Part shown: positions 1 to 5,565 of the stretch, piece by piece
Layout of the letters: each line of letters begins with the position of its first letter
Position numbering within the stretch: position 1 is the first letter of the stretch
Source of the DNA: Proteobacteria bacterium UBA2383
GTDB lineage: Bacteria; Pseudomonadota; Gammaproteobacteria; Competibacterales; Competibacteraceae
DNA length: 6,209 nucleotides
NCBI GenBank assembly: GCA_002343485.1
Contig: DDST01000146.1
Location: forward strand, 503-6,711
Direction of reading: 5' to 3'
Made by a program: the position numbers and the translations under genes
The notes under the pieces: model-generated
Told to the model about the DNA's origin: nothing
Seen by the model: only the letters and a program-made list of their open reading frames with translations
The model's database searches: none

Positions 1-674
1 GCGTCAGGAATGAAATTCTCATCCGTGTCAAAGAAAGTCGAGCCTTTTCTAGACTTCAATTCTACTGGCACAATTTCGCGCTTAAAAATCCCTTCCTTGG
101 TTGCTGTAGTGCAACGGGTATGGCTGATCAGTGCCAGTTCGTCACACTCCTGCCGGGTGATACCATGCTTGACTGCGACATTTTCGGCGGTCATCGCCAT
201 GTGGCCAGGCACTAGTTCATCGAACAAGCCATCGTGAATCATGCTATCTTCGATGTTGCCCTGCCCCATCCGGTAGCCCATGCGGCCTTTTGGTAGTAAA
301 TAAGGAGCGTTGGTCATGCTCTCCACACCGACAACCAGGCCAATCTCGGTTTGACCCAGCATGATATTGTGGCAGGCAATTTCCAGGGCGCGCATCCCGG
401 AGGTACAGTTCTGATTGACAGACACAGCACTGCTATAGTGTGCTAGACCCGCCCGCATGCTGACCTGCCGGGCCGGTAGAGAACCTTGCATACCACCGTA
501 TAACTGACCCATGCAGATCTCGTCGATTTGGTCAGCCGGAACACCGGAACGCTCGATAGCGCCCTTAGCAGCGGTAATAGCCAAATCGCGGGCAGATACG
601 TCCTTGAGGGTGCCCATGAATTTGCCAATGGCCGTCCGGGCGGCGCTGACGATTACGACTTCTTTAAGAGCCAT
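1..674 (-). CDS. Acetyl-CoA C-acetyltransferase (thiolase), 3' end outside the window
   Basis: This gene runs off the left edge, so only the first 224 residues of an expected ~390-400 are present. The family condenses two acetyl-CoA to acetoacetyl-CoA, or does the reverse thiolysis, in the cytoplasm. It feeds polyhydroxyalkanoate, ketone-body or fatty-acid-type pathways. The protein opens with MALKEVVIVSAARTAIGKF, the usual thiolase N-terminus. The nucleophilic cysteine is C90 in VNQNCTSGMRALEIAC, followed by the family's GVESMTNAPYLLP region and GMTAENVA-like residues (HMAMTAENVA). The catalytic His and second Cys lie in the missing part. The start is secure: GAGGAG lies 5 bases before the ATG. 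The residues around the Cys (NQNCTSGM) differ from the more common N(K/R)xCGSG, which suggests a distinct thiolase subgroup. The substrate chain length cannot be decided from this half. The gene is divergent from the HPr-like gene. Confidence 0.93.
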   Translation of the reverse strand, partial: MALKEVVIVSAARTAIGKFMGTLKDVSARDLAITAAKGAIERSGVPADQIDEICMGQLYGGMQGSLPARQVSMRAGLAHYSSAVSVNQNCTSGMRALEIACHNIMLGQTEIGLVVGVESMTNAPYLLPKGRMGYRMGQGNIEDSMIHDGLFDELVPGHMAMTAENVAVKHGITRQECDELALISHTRCTTATKEGIFKREIVPVELKSRKGSTFFDTDENFIPD

Positions 675-809
675 ATTTACTCCTCGTTTGCGTGGTAATG
701 CGGAATTCGTGGTGGACATTTTGGCCAACTCCGGCCAGGTCGCTGAAGCGTCCTGCTTGTACATCTGCGATGCGCGGTCTAACCGGCTTCGCATGAGCAG
801 AAGTACAAA

Positions 810-837
810 ATTAAAGCTTATCTTTAGTGTATGTCAA
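810..837 (-). promoter_or_regulatory. Candidate sigma-70 promoter for the thiolase
   Basis: Read on the minus strand, a perfect TTGACA (-35, bases 837-832) is followed after 16 bases by TTTAAT (-10, bases 815-810, 5 of 6 matches to TATAAT). It would give a leader of roughly 130 bases before the thiolase ATG at 674. The assignment is by consensus match only. Confidence 0.45.
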
Positions 838-849
838 TCATTGTCTGAA

Positions 850-878
850 TAAACAGATTTACTAGATGATGATATAAT
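850..878 (+). promoter_or_regulatory. Candidate sigma-70 promoter for the HPr-like gene
   Basis: A perfect TATAAT (873-878) lies 17 bases after TAAACA (850-855, 4 of 6 matches to TTGACA) in AT-rich DNA. It would leave a leader of about 120 bases before the HPr-like gene. A dyad, TGATAT (870-875) with ATATCA (885-890), overlaps the -10 box and could be an operator, although such short arms arise by chance in AT-rich DNA. Confidence 0.4.
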
Positions 879-978
879 AATAAAATATCAATGCTGCTTT
901 AAGAAGACCACTTGCAAAGTAACCATCAGCATGGCGTTATGAGGCTATAAAATATATCTGTGAATCAGGTGAAATAAC

Positions 979-983
979 AGGAG
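979..983 (+). promoter_or_regulatory. Shine-Dalgarno AGGAG whose spacing fits no in-frame start
   Basis: AGGAG lies 2 bases before a TTG (986) and 20 bases before an ATG (1004), the two possible in-frame starts of the HPr-like gene. Neither spacing is good. It is ideally placed (9 bases) for an ATG at 993 in another frame, which opens a 9-codon frame (MVLRWIKTT) ending at the TGA of 1020-1022, inside the start of the main gene. Confidence 0.5.
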
Positions 984-1003
984 CCTTGCTTTATGGTTTT
1001 GCG

Positions 1004-2566
1004 ATGGATAAAGACGACGTGACTGAATCTGAAAGTCCCGTGATCATCGATTATGAAAGCTTCAGCGCCCTAACCGCTTGCCGTGCTCATCAACTACTAC
1101 GGCTGGCCCGCCTATTATCGGTAGCACGCTCACAGATCATCCTAACCCGTCCGCTCGTCGCCGATCTGCTCTCCCACGCGATCCAGCTCGAAGAGTTCTT
1201 AGATGCTTACGGGGCACGCAATAATCGCCAATGGTCGCGTTTCAGGTCACTAACCGCTACGATCAAGCTGTTTGCTGACATTAGCTATAAGTTGCTGCAC
1301 ATTCAACATTCCTTGTCTTCCTATCAACTACCAAGGATTGAGCGTGATTTTACGGAGGCCACCAGACAGACACTGGCCTTCACCTCTGATATCCTTATCA
1401 GAGCATCAGGCCGAATCCTTACCAAAGCGCTTCAATTGAATCTACCAATTCCTGCTGACGATCTGAGCAAAGAGAACTATCTGGAACCTCTGCCACCGGG
1501 CCATCTGCCCCGCGACCGGGCCACCCGTCAGGTTAGCAGCACGGCAGAAACGGTTATTCATGTTGCCACCGCCTATTTAAATCTCGCTTCTGAAAGCCAG
1601 CTATTGCATATCGTCGAGTGGGTAAAACCCAACCAGTATCCAAGCTGTTTTCCAGACCCGATTAGTGAAGATAATTTACGTTACTTGCAATTTCGATTCC
1701 ACAATCTCCAGGCGCTTTATGATACGCATGTTTATGAAACAGAAGTCGAATCGCTAGATACGGACTTACCCATCCTGCGCGGCCATATCAGTATCGTTTT
1801 TCATCTGCTTGAAATTGCTACCCAGTTAACCCATCACTACGAACGCCACCTCAACGCCAAAACCGGCGATGCCTCTCTACGCCGCAATCCAGTTATCTCC
1901 ACCCGCGCGTTGCTCACCATGCTCATGAATTACGCGATTGCCTACGCTGGCAGTTACCTGAATGAAGGACGCTGTCTCTGCCATGCCTTACTCAAACGCT
2001 ACGCAGAGGTGGGTAAAATTGAAGTACCCGTTCCATCATACCGTGGCTTTCACGTCCGTCCTGCCACACTCGTTGCGAAGATTGCTCAGCATTATGGTAG
2101 TGCCATCACGATGGAGCTGGATGGCCAATGCTATGATGCCAGTTCGCCGATGGATATCTTTCGGGCCAATGAACGCATCAATGCCCGTAAACGACGCTGG
2201 CTAGGCTCAGAAATCGGCAATCTGTGGCTTCCAGTTGACGACCCTAGCGATCATCAAACCCGGGCTACCGTCCTGGATGTAGTGCTAAGATTGGCTGAGC
2301 AAGGCAAAATTATCATTTATCAGCAACCATTGCAGCTATCAAACGAATTTAGCCATGAAGGTATTCTGTTGGAAAAAGTCACGACTGAAATCGCCCGATT
2401 GATGGCAACCGGTCAGATTGATATCAAGACTGATATGAATATCGCTTTTACTGGTGACAAACGGGTGTTGAGCGACCTTGAATTACTCGCTAACTCAGGG
2501 TATGGCGAGGACAACTTCGGCAACAACGTCACGCTACCTCGTGAATTGGCTTACTTGCGCCGCTAG
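1004..2566 (+). CDS. HPr-like domain protein with long helical N-terminal region
   Basis: A protein of 520 residues from the ATG at 1004, or 526 from the TTG at 986. I recognise no domain in residues 1 to about 335, which read as a mostly helical, soluble region with no membrane segment or signal peptide. From about residue 335 comes an HPr-like domain: VPVPSYRGFHVRPATLVAKI matches the phosphorylation-site segment of the phosphotransferase carrier HPr. H350 corresponds to His15, R352 to Arg17, and S381 lies exactly 31 residues on, where HPr has its regulatory Ser46. About 110 residues follow the HPr core, far more than in HPr (85-90 residues in all). A histidine-rich stretch, RGHISIVFHLLEIATQ then LTHHYERH, lies at about 260-282. 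No other phosphotransferase genes are in view, so sugar uptake is unlikely. A regulator of carbon metabolism, perhaps of the PPi-PFK gene 184 bases downstream, is inference. The start is uncertain; the ATG is preferred over TTG because the Shine-Dalgarno spacing settles neither. Confidence 0.85.
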   Translation: MDKDDVTESESPVIIDYESFSALTACRAHQLLRLARLLSVARSQIILTRPLVADLLSHAIQLEEFLDAYGARNNRQWSRFRSLTATIKLFADISYKLLHIQHSLSSYQLPRIERDFTEATRQTLAFTSDILIRASGRILTKALQLNLPIPADDLSKENYLEPLPPGHLPRDRATRQVSSTAETVIHVATAYLNLASESQLLHIVEWVKPNQYPSCFPDPISEDNLRYLQFRFHNLQALYDTHVYETEVESLDTDLPILRGHISIVFHLLEIATQLTHHYERHLNAKTGDASLRRNPVISTRALLTMLMNYAIAYAGSYLNEGRCLCHALLKRYAEVGKIEVPVPSYRGFHVRPATLVAKIAQHYGSAITMELDGQCYDASSPMDIFRANERINARKRRWLGSEIGNLWLPVDDPSDHQTRATVLDVVLRLAEQGKIIIYQQPLQLSNEFSHEGILLEKVTTEIARLMATGQIDIKTDMNIAFTGDKRVLSDLELLANSGYGEDNFGNNVTLPRELAYLRR

Positions 2567-2568
2567 AA

Positions 2569-2608
2569 GCCGCTTGCAAGCATCTATTATTGCTGCTGAG
2601 AAAGCGGC
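2569..2608 (+). terminator. Weak inverted repeat after the HPr-like gene
   Basis: GCCGCTT (2569-2575) pairs perfectly with AAGCGGC (2602-2608), directly after the stop codon, with a 26-base loop. It is followed only by GTTTCTTC rather than a clean T run. It could contribute to termination or protect the mRNA end. Confidence 0.25.
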
Positions 2609-2665
2609 GTTTCTTCACAGCTAAATTGGGACGCAAAAATTTCAGACCGGCGAATTTTCACATCT

Positions 2666-2702
2666 AGCATGGCAAAATGCTTTTTCCAAGGCTACTTTTT
2701 TT
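2666..2702 (+). terminator. Possible weak factor-independent terminator
   Basis: AGCAT (2666-2670), a 6-base loop, and ATGCT (2677-2681) run straight into a T tract (2681-2685). A second run of seven T follows at 2696-2702. The stem has only 5 pairs and few G-C, so termination would be inefficient. If it works, it separates the HPr-like gene from the PPi-PFK gene; if not, the two could be co-transcribed. I saw no convincing promoter in the remaining bases to 2750. Confidence 0.3.
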
Positions 2703-2750
2703 CAATCGGCTCCATTCAGTTTTATTTCACTTATTGAGATCAGCATCCAC

Positions 2751-3980
2751 ATGAACAAACCCAGAAAAGTTGCAATCCTCACCGCAGGCGGTTTGGCCCC
2801 CTGCCTCAGTTCAGCGGTCGGCGGCCTCATCGAACGCTACACCGAGATCGATCCCAGCATTGACATCATCTGCTATCACAGCGGGTACAAAGGACTCCTG
2901 CTAGGTGACTCTTACACAGTCACTCCCGAAATTCGCGAAAAAGCCAGACTATTGCATGGCTTCGGTGGATCGCCCATCGGCAACAGCCGGGTCAAGCTTA
3001 CCAACGTCAAAGACTGCGTGAAGCGTGGCCTGATCAAGGAAGGTGAGGACCCGCAGAAAGTCGCCGCCGATCAACTGATCAAGGATGGCGTCGACGTTCT
3101 CCATACCGTCGGTGGCGACGACACCAACACCGCTGCCGCCGATCTAGCCGCCTTCCTGGCTAAAAACAACTACGGACTCACTGTCATCGGCCTGCCCAAG
3201 ACTGTCGATAACGATGTATACCCGATCAAGCAATCGCTGGGTGCCTGGACTGCCGCTGAACAGGGCGCCCGCTATTTCCAAAATGTCGTCGCCGAAAACA
3301 ACGCCAATCCGCGCATGTTGATCGTCCACGAAGTCATGGGCCGCAACTGCGGCTGGCTTACCGCCGCCACCGCGCTGGAATACCGCAAGCTCCTCGACCG
3401 CGCCGAGTGGCTGCCCGCCATCGGACTTGACCGCGCCGCCTTCGACATCCACGCCGTCTTCGTCCCCGAAATGGAGATCGACATCGCCGCTGAGGCTAAA
3501 CGCTTGCGCGCTATGATGGATCAAGTCGATGACATTAACATCTTTGTCTCGGAAGGCGCAGGCGTGGAAGCGATCGTAGCCGAGCTACAGGCCAAGGGCC
3601 AGGATGTCCCCCGCGATGCCTTCGGCCACATCAAGCTTGATGCTGTCAATCCCGGCAAATGGTTCGGTGAGCAGTTCGCTCAGATGATTGGCTCGGAAAA
3701 AACCCTCGTCCAGAAATCCGGTTATTTCGCACGCGCTTCTGCCGCTAATATCGAGGATATCCGTCTCATCAAATCCTGCGTCGATATGGCAGTTGAATGT
3801 GCTATGCGCCGTGAAGCCGGCGTCATCGGTCACGATGAGGATCGCGGCGGCGTACTACGCGCGATCGAGTTCCCACGCATCAAGGGGGGCAAGCCTTTCG
3901 ATATCGATACTCCCTGGTTCACCGAGATGCTGGCTGCCATTGGCCAGCCAAAAGGGAAAAAAGTCACGGTCAGCCACTAA
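2751..3980 (+). CDS. pfp: Pyrophosphate--fructose 6-phosphate 1-phosphotransferase, rhizobial type
   Basis: This 409-residue cytoplasmic enzyme interconverts fructose 6-phosphate plus PPi and fructose 1,6-bisphosphate plus Pi, a reversible step of glycolysis and gluconeogenesis. The N-terminus MNKPRKVAILTAGGLAPCLS matches PPi-PFKs I know from alphaproteobacteria such as Sinorhizobium. The donor-site motif is GGDDTN (121-126), where D124 replaces the Gly104 of E. coli ATP-PFK. PKTVDND (149-155) has K150 in place of Gly124 and the catalytic D153 and D155. This Asp/Lys pair is the accepted signature of pyrophosphate use. MGRNCGWL (196-203) is the fructose 6-phosphate-binding MGR motif. The length is normal for the type. 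The start fits the family, although the ribosome site is weak (GAGA 11 bases upstream). It lies 184 bases after the HPr-like gene in the same direction and converges on the second PPi-PFK. PPi-PFKs generally lack allosteric control, so regulation is probably through PPi level or expression. Confidence 0.95.
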   Translation: MNKPRKVAILTAGGLAPCLSSAVGGLIERYTEIDPSIDIICYHSGYKGLLLGDSYTVTPEIREKARLLHGFGGSPIGNSRVKLTNVKDCVKRGLIKEGEDPQKVAADQLIKDGVDVLHTVGGDDTNTAAADLAAFLAKNNYGLTVIGLPKTVDNDVYPIKQSLGAWTAAEQGARYFQNVVAENNANPRMLIVHEVMGRNCGWLTAATALEYRKLLDRAEWLPAIGLDRAAFDIHAVFVPEMEIDIAAEAKRLRAMMDQVDDINIFVSEGAGVEAIVAELQAKGQDVPRDAFGHIKLDAVNPGKWFGEQFAQMIGSEKTLVQKSGYFARASAANIEDIRLIKSCVDMAVECAMRREAGVIGHDEDRGGVLRAIEFPRIKGGKPFDIDTPWFTEMLAAIGQPKGKKVTVSH

Positions 3981-4008
3981 AAAGGCCAGGGTGCATTTCA
4001 CAGTCAGC

Positions 4009-4059
4009 GTAGCCAAACCCCTCCCCCCAAGCCAAGGGGGAGGTGGGGAGGGATGCTAC
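4009..4059. repeat. 51-base imperfect palindrome between convergent genes
   Basis: The outer arms GTAGC (4009-4013) and GCTAC (4055-4059) enclose a strong C/G stem. Bases 4020-4027 (CCTCCCCC) pair with 4036-4043 (GGGGGAGG) around the loop CAAGCCAA, and two more pairs form beyond a bulged T at 4044. It fills the gap between the two convergent PPi-PFK genes. Neither side has a T tract, so it is not a canonical factor-independent terminator. It looks like a REP-type intergenic element that may stop transcription from both directions or shield the mRNA 3' ends. Whether it is repeated in the genome cannot be seen here. Confidence 0.7.
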
Positions 4060-4073
4060 CACCCTAATTATAA

Positions 4074-5309
4074 CTAGCCCACCCGGGCAACAGGCGCCGA
4101 CAATCGCTCCAGACAAGGCAGATCATCGCCTAACAATGGCCGCAAGTAATTGCAAAAGGCATCGCTTACATGATTGCCATCGGCGTTGATATACTCATCT
4201 GGCAAACGGCGGGTCTTAGCTGCGATATCCGTCAGACGCGCCAGTTCATACTTCACTGCGTAGTTGCCAATGCGCTTGATGACGACTGAGCCGTCCACGT
4301 TATGCCGGCAAGCGTAGTGCGCTGCCTTCTCCCCCACCTCGCGCGCTTCACACGCATCGATGCTGGACACCACGCCAGGGAATGAGCGTTGCAGGTAGCC
4401 AAATGTATCCGAGCGCACCCGCTTGATATTCAGCCGCTTCTGCACAATGTCAGCCAACTCATCGGCCAGCGCCCCGCCAGACAACTGGATATTACCATGC
4501 GCGTCGACTTGCGGCTCACGGCCTGCCTTGGACATCAAATCCGCCGCCAAAGGTATTTCCTTACCCTTCTCATTCCGGGTCGCCCACACTCCTTCCGAGA
4601 GTGCGACGATACAGCGGCCATGCTGCTGGTACACGCGGTCGATATCACCCAGATAGCGATCAATGGAAAATTGCCGCTCCGGCACATAGACCAGATGTGG
4701 ACCATCATCGTCATGTTTGCGGGCCAGGGCTGCCGCAGCCGTCAACCAACCCGCATGACGCCCCATAATGACTGCGATGTAAACGCCCGATAGCGCATTA
4801 TTGTCCGCATTAACCCCGCTGATGGCGCAAGTAACAAAACGGGCAGCGGATGGATAACCGGGGCAATGGTCATTGACCGGCAGGTCATTGTCCACCGTCT
4901 TGGGGATATGAATGGCCCGTAACTCATAGCCTTCCTGATCGGCTTGTTCATTCACAATCCGCACTGTGTCAGAAGAATCATTACCGCCGATATAGAAGAA
5001 ATAGCGGACGTCATGCTTCCTGAAGACGTTGAAAATCCGGTGGCAGTACTCCGCATCGGGCTTATCGCGCGTGGAACCGAGCGCCGAGGAAGGTGTTTGA
5101 GCGACCCGTTCCAGATTGTGCGTGGTCGCCTCGGATAGGCTCACAAAGGTTTCATTGACGATACCGCGCACCCCATGCAGCGCGCCCCAAACATCAGTAA
5201 TATCTGGAAACTTCCGGGATTCCAGAACAGCCCCGACCAGACTTTGATTAATTACTGCTGTAGGACCGCCCCCTTGGGCGATGACCATTCTTCCGCGCAG
5301 TCGACTCAT
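4074..5309 (-). CDS. pfp: Second pyrophosphate-dependent 6-phosphofructokinase, different subgroup
   Basis: A cytoplasmic phosphofructokinase of 411 residues (414 from the ATG at 5318). It is only distantly similar to its neighbour. The N-terminus MVIAQGGGPTAVINQSLVG carries the GGGPTAVIN phosphate-binding loop of a distinct PPi-PFK group. The donor motif is GGNDS (108-112), with D111 at the position of E. coli Gly104 and Asn instead of the usual Asp just before it. PKTVDND (136-142) supplies K137 and the catalytic D140 and D142. MGRHAGWL (182-189) binds fructose 6-phosphate. PPi as donor is predicted; the substrate could also be sedoheptulose 7-phosphate, as reported for some methanotroph PPi-PFKs, but this cannot be read from sequence. 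The start at 5309 is chosen because AGGAG (5320-5324) lies 10 bases before it and only 1 base before the ATG at 5318. It is convergent with the first PPi-PFK and divergent from the small gene at 5353. Confidence 0.93.
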   Translation of the reverse strand: MSRLRGRMVIAQGGGPTAVINQSLVGAVLESRKFPDITDVWGALHGVRGIVNETFVSLSEATTHNLERVAQTPSSALGSTRDKPDAEYCHRIFNVFRKHDVRYFFYIGGNDSSDTVRIVNEQADQEGYELRAIHIPKTVDNDLPVNDHCPGYPSAARFVTCAISGVNADNNALSGVYIAVIMGRHAGWLTAAAALARKHDDDGPHLVYVPERQFSIDRYLGDIDRVYQQHGRCIVALSEGVWATRNEKGKEIPLAADLMSKAGREPQVDAHGNIQLSGGALADELADIVQKRLNIKRVRSDTFGYLQRSFPGVVSSIDACEAREVGEKAAHYACRHNVDGSVVIKRIGNYAVKYELARLTDIAAKTRRLPDEYINADGNHVSDAFCNYLRPLLGDDLPCLERLSAPVARVG

Positions 5310-5319
5310 GAACTCCATA

Positions 5320-5324
5320 CTCCT
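5320..5324 (-). promoter_or_regulatory. Shine-Dalgarno deciding the start of the second PPi-PFK
   Basis: On the minus strand AGGAG sits 10 bases before the ATG at 5309 but just 1 base before the ATG at 5318. The downstream ATG is therefore the more likely start and the encoded protein begins MSRLRGRMVIAQ. Confidence 0.55.
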
Positions 5325-5352
5325 GAACGCTGTGATTCGTCATTGACCATCA

Positions 5353-5556
5353 ATGCCGTTAAGCATAGCAAAGCGCCGGGAAATTCAAACGCTAGAAGCA
5401 CGACTCGTGGAGAGGCTCAAGCTGCTACTGAAACGGATCAAAGGCTTCCAGAAATTGATTCGCGAGCTGATACAGGATGAACGCGGCACGTTAATCATCG
5501 GGGATCGGAATCCCGCCCCCAAGGAACTCCTTTCCAAGGGACACCAACCGCCGTGA
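5353..5556 (+). CDS. Small basic helical protein, unknown function
   Basis: A 67-residue frame that I do not recognise. Residues 6 to about 43 are rich in Leu, Ile, Lys, Arg and Glu with leucines in near-heptad spacing (TLEARLVERLKLLLKRIKGF), suggesting one amphipathic helix or coiled coil. A polar, proline-containing tail follows. There is no signal peptide or membrane segment. The ATG at 5353 is the first possible start after an in-frame TGA at 5344-5346, but no Shine-Dalgarno precedes it, so the true start or reality of the gene is uncertain. The main support is its neighbour: the TGA stop (5554-5556) overlaps the ribosome site of the next gene with a gap of 9 bases, as in a co-translated pair. 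It could be a small partner or antitoxin-like protein, or a remnant of a longer gene. Confidence 0.45.
   Translation: MPLSIAKRREIQTLEARLVERLKLLLKRIKGFQKLIRELIQDERGTLIIGDRNPAPKELLSKGHQPP
5362..5388 (-). promoter_or_regulatory. Tentative promoter for the second PPi-PFK
   Basis: On the minus strand TTGAAT (5388-5383, 4 of 6) and TATGCT (5367-5362, 4 of 6) are separated by 15 bases, shorter than the preferred 17. It would lie inside the small plus-strand gene at 5353, so the two transcription units would overlap at their 5' ends. This is a weak consensus match only. Confidence 0.22.
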
Positions 5557-5559
5557 GGA
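5555..5559 (+). promoter_or_regulatory. Ribosome site overlapping the upstream stop codon
   Basis: GAGGA begins in the TGA stop (5554-5556) of the 67-codon gene and ends 6 bases before the ATG at 5566. The placement supports the 5566 start and suggests translational coupling of the two small genes. Confidence 0.6.
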
Positions 5560-5565
5560 CTGAAA

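Larger units (their letters stand above)
675..985. other. Divergent intergenic region
   Basis: These 311 bases separate two divergently read genes. The part next to the thiolase (about 675-800) has the GC content of coding DNA but no believable gene. A small hairpin is possible at 722-737 (TGGCC, 6-base loop, GGCCA). The part from about 805 to 960 is clearly AT-rich and holds one candidate promoter on each strand. A plus-strand reading frame that extends from inside the thiolase to 852 is a shadow of that gene. Confidence 0.6.

Noticed and set aside
511..852. Plus-strand 113-codon frame from inside the thiolase into the intergenic region
   Set aside because: It lies mostly antisense to a clear thiolase with an active-site motif, and its translation has no family-like features.
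1962..2204. Plus-strand 80-codon frame within the HPr-like gene
   Set aside because: Another frame of the clearly coding HPr-domain region; no independent support.
3144..3524. Minus-strand 126-codon frame within the first PPi-PFK
   Set aside because: Antisense to catalytic motifs of the enzyme; a typical shadow in GC-rich coding DNA.
4009..4059. Possible CRISPR repeat or attachment site
   Set aside because: Only one copy is present, with no spacers, integrase or tRNA nearby; a REP-like palindrome explains it better.
5501..5514. Hairpin GGGAT, loop CGGA, ATCCC
   Set aside because: Short stem within the 67-codon gene, with no T tract after it; likely chance.
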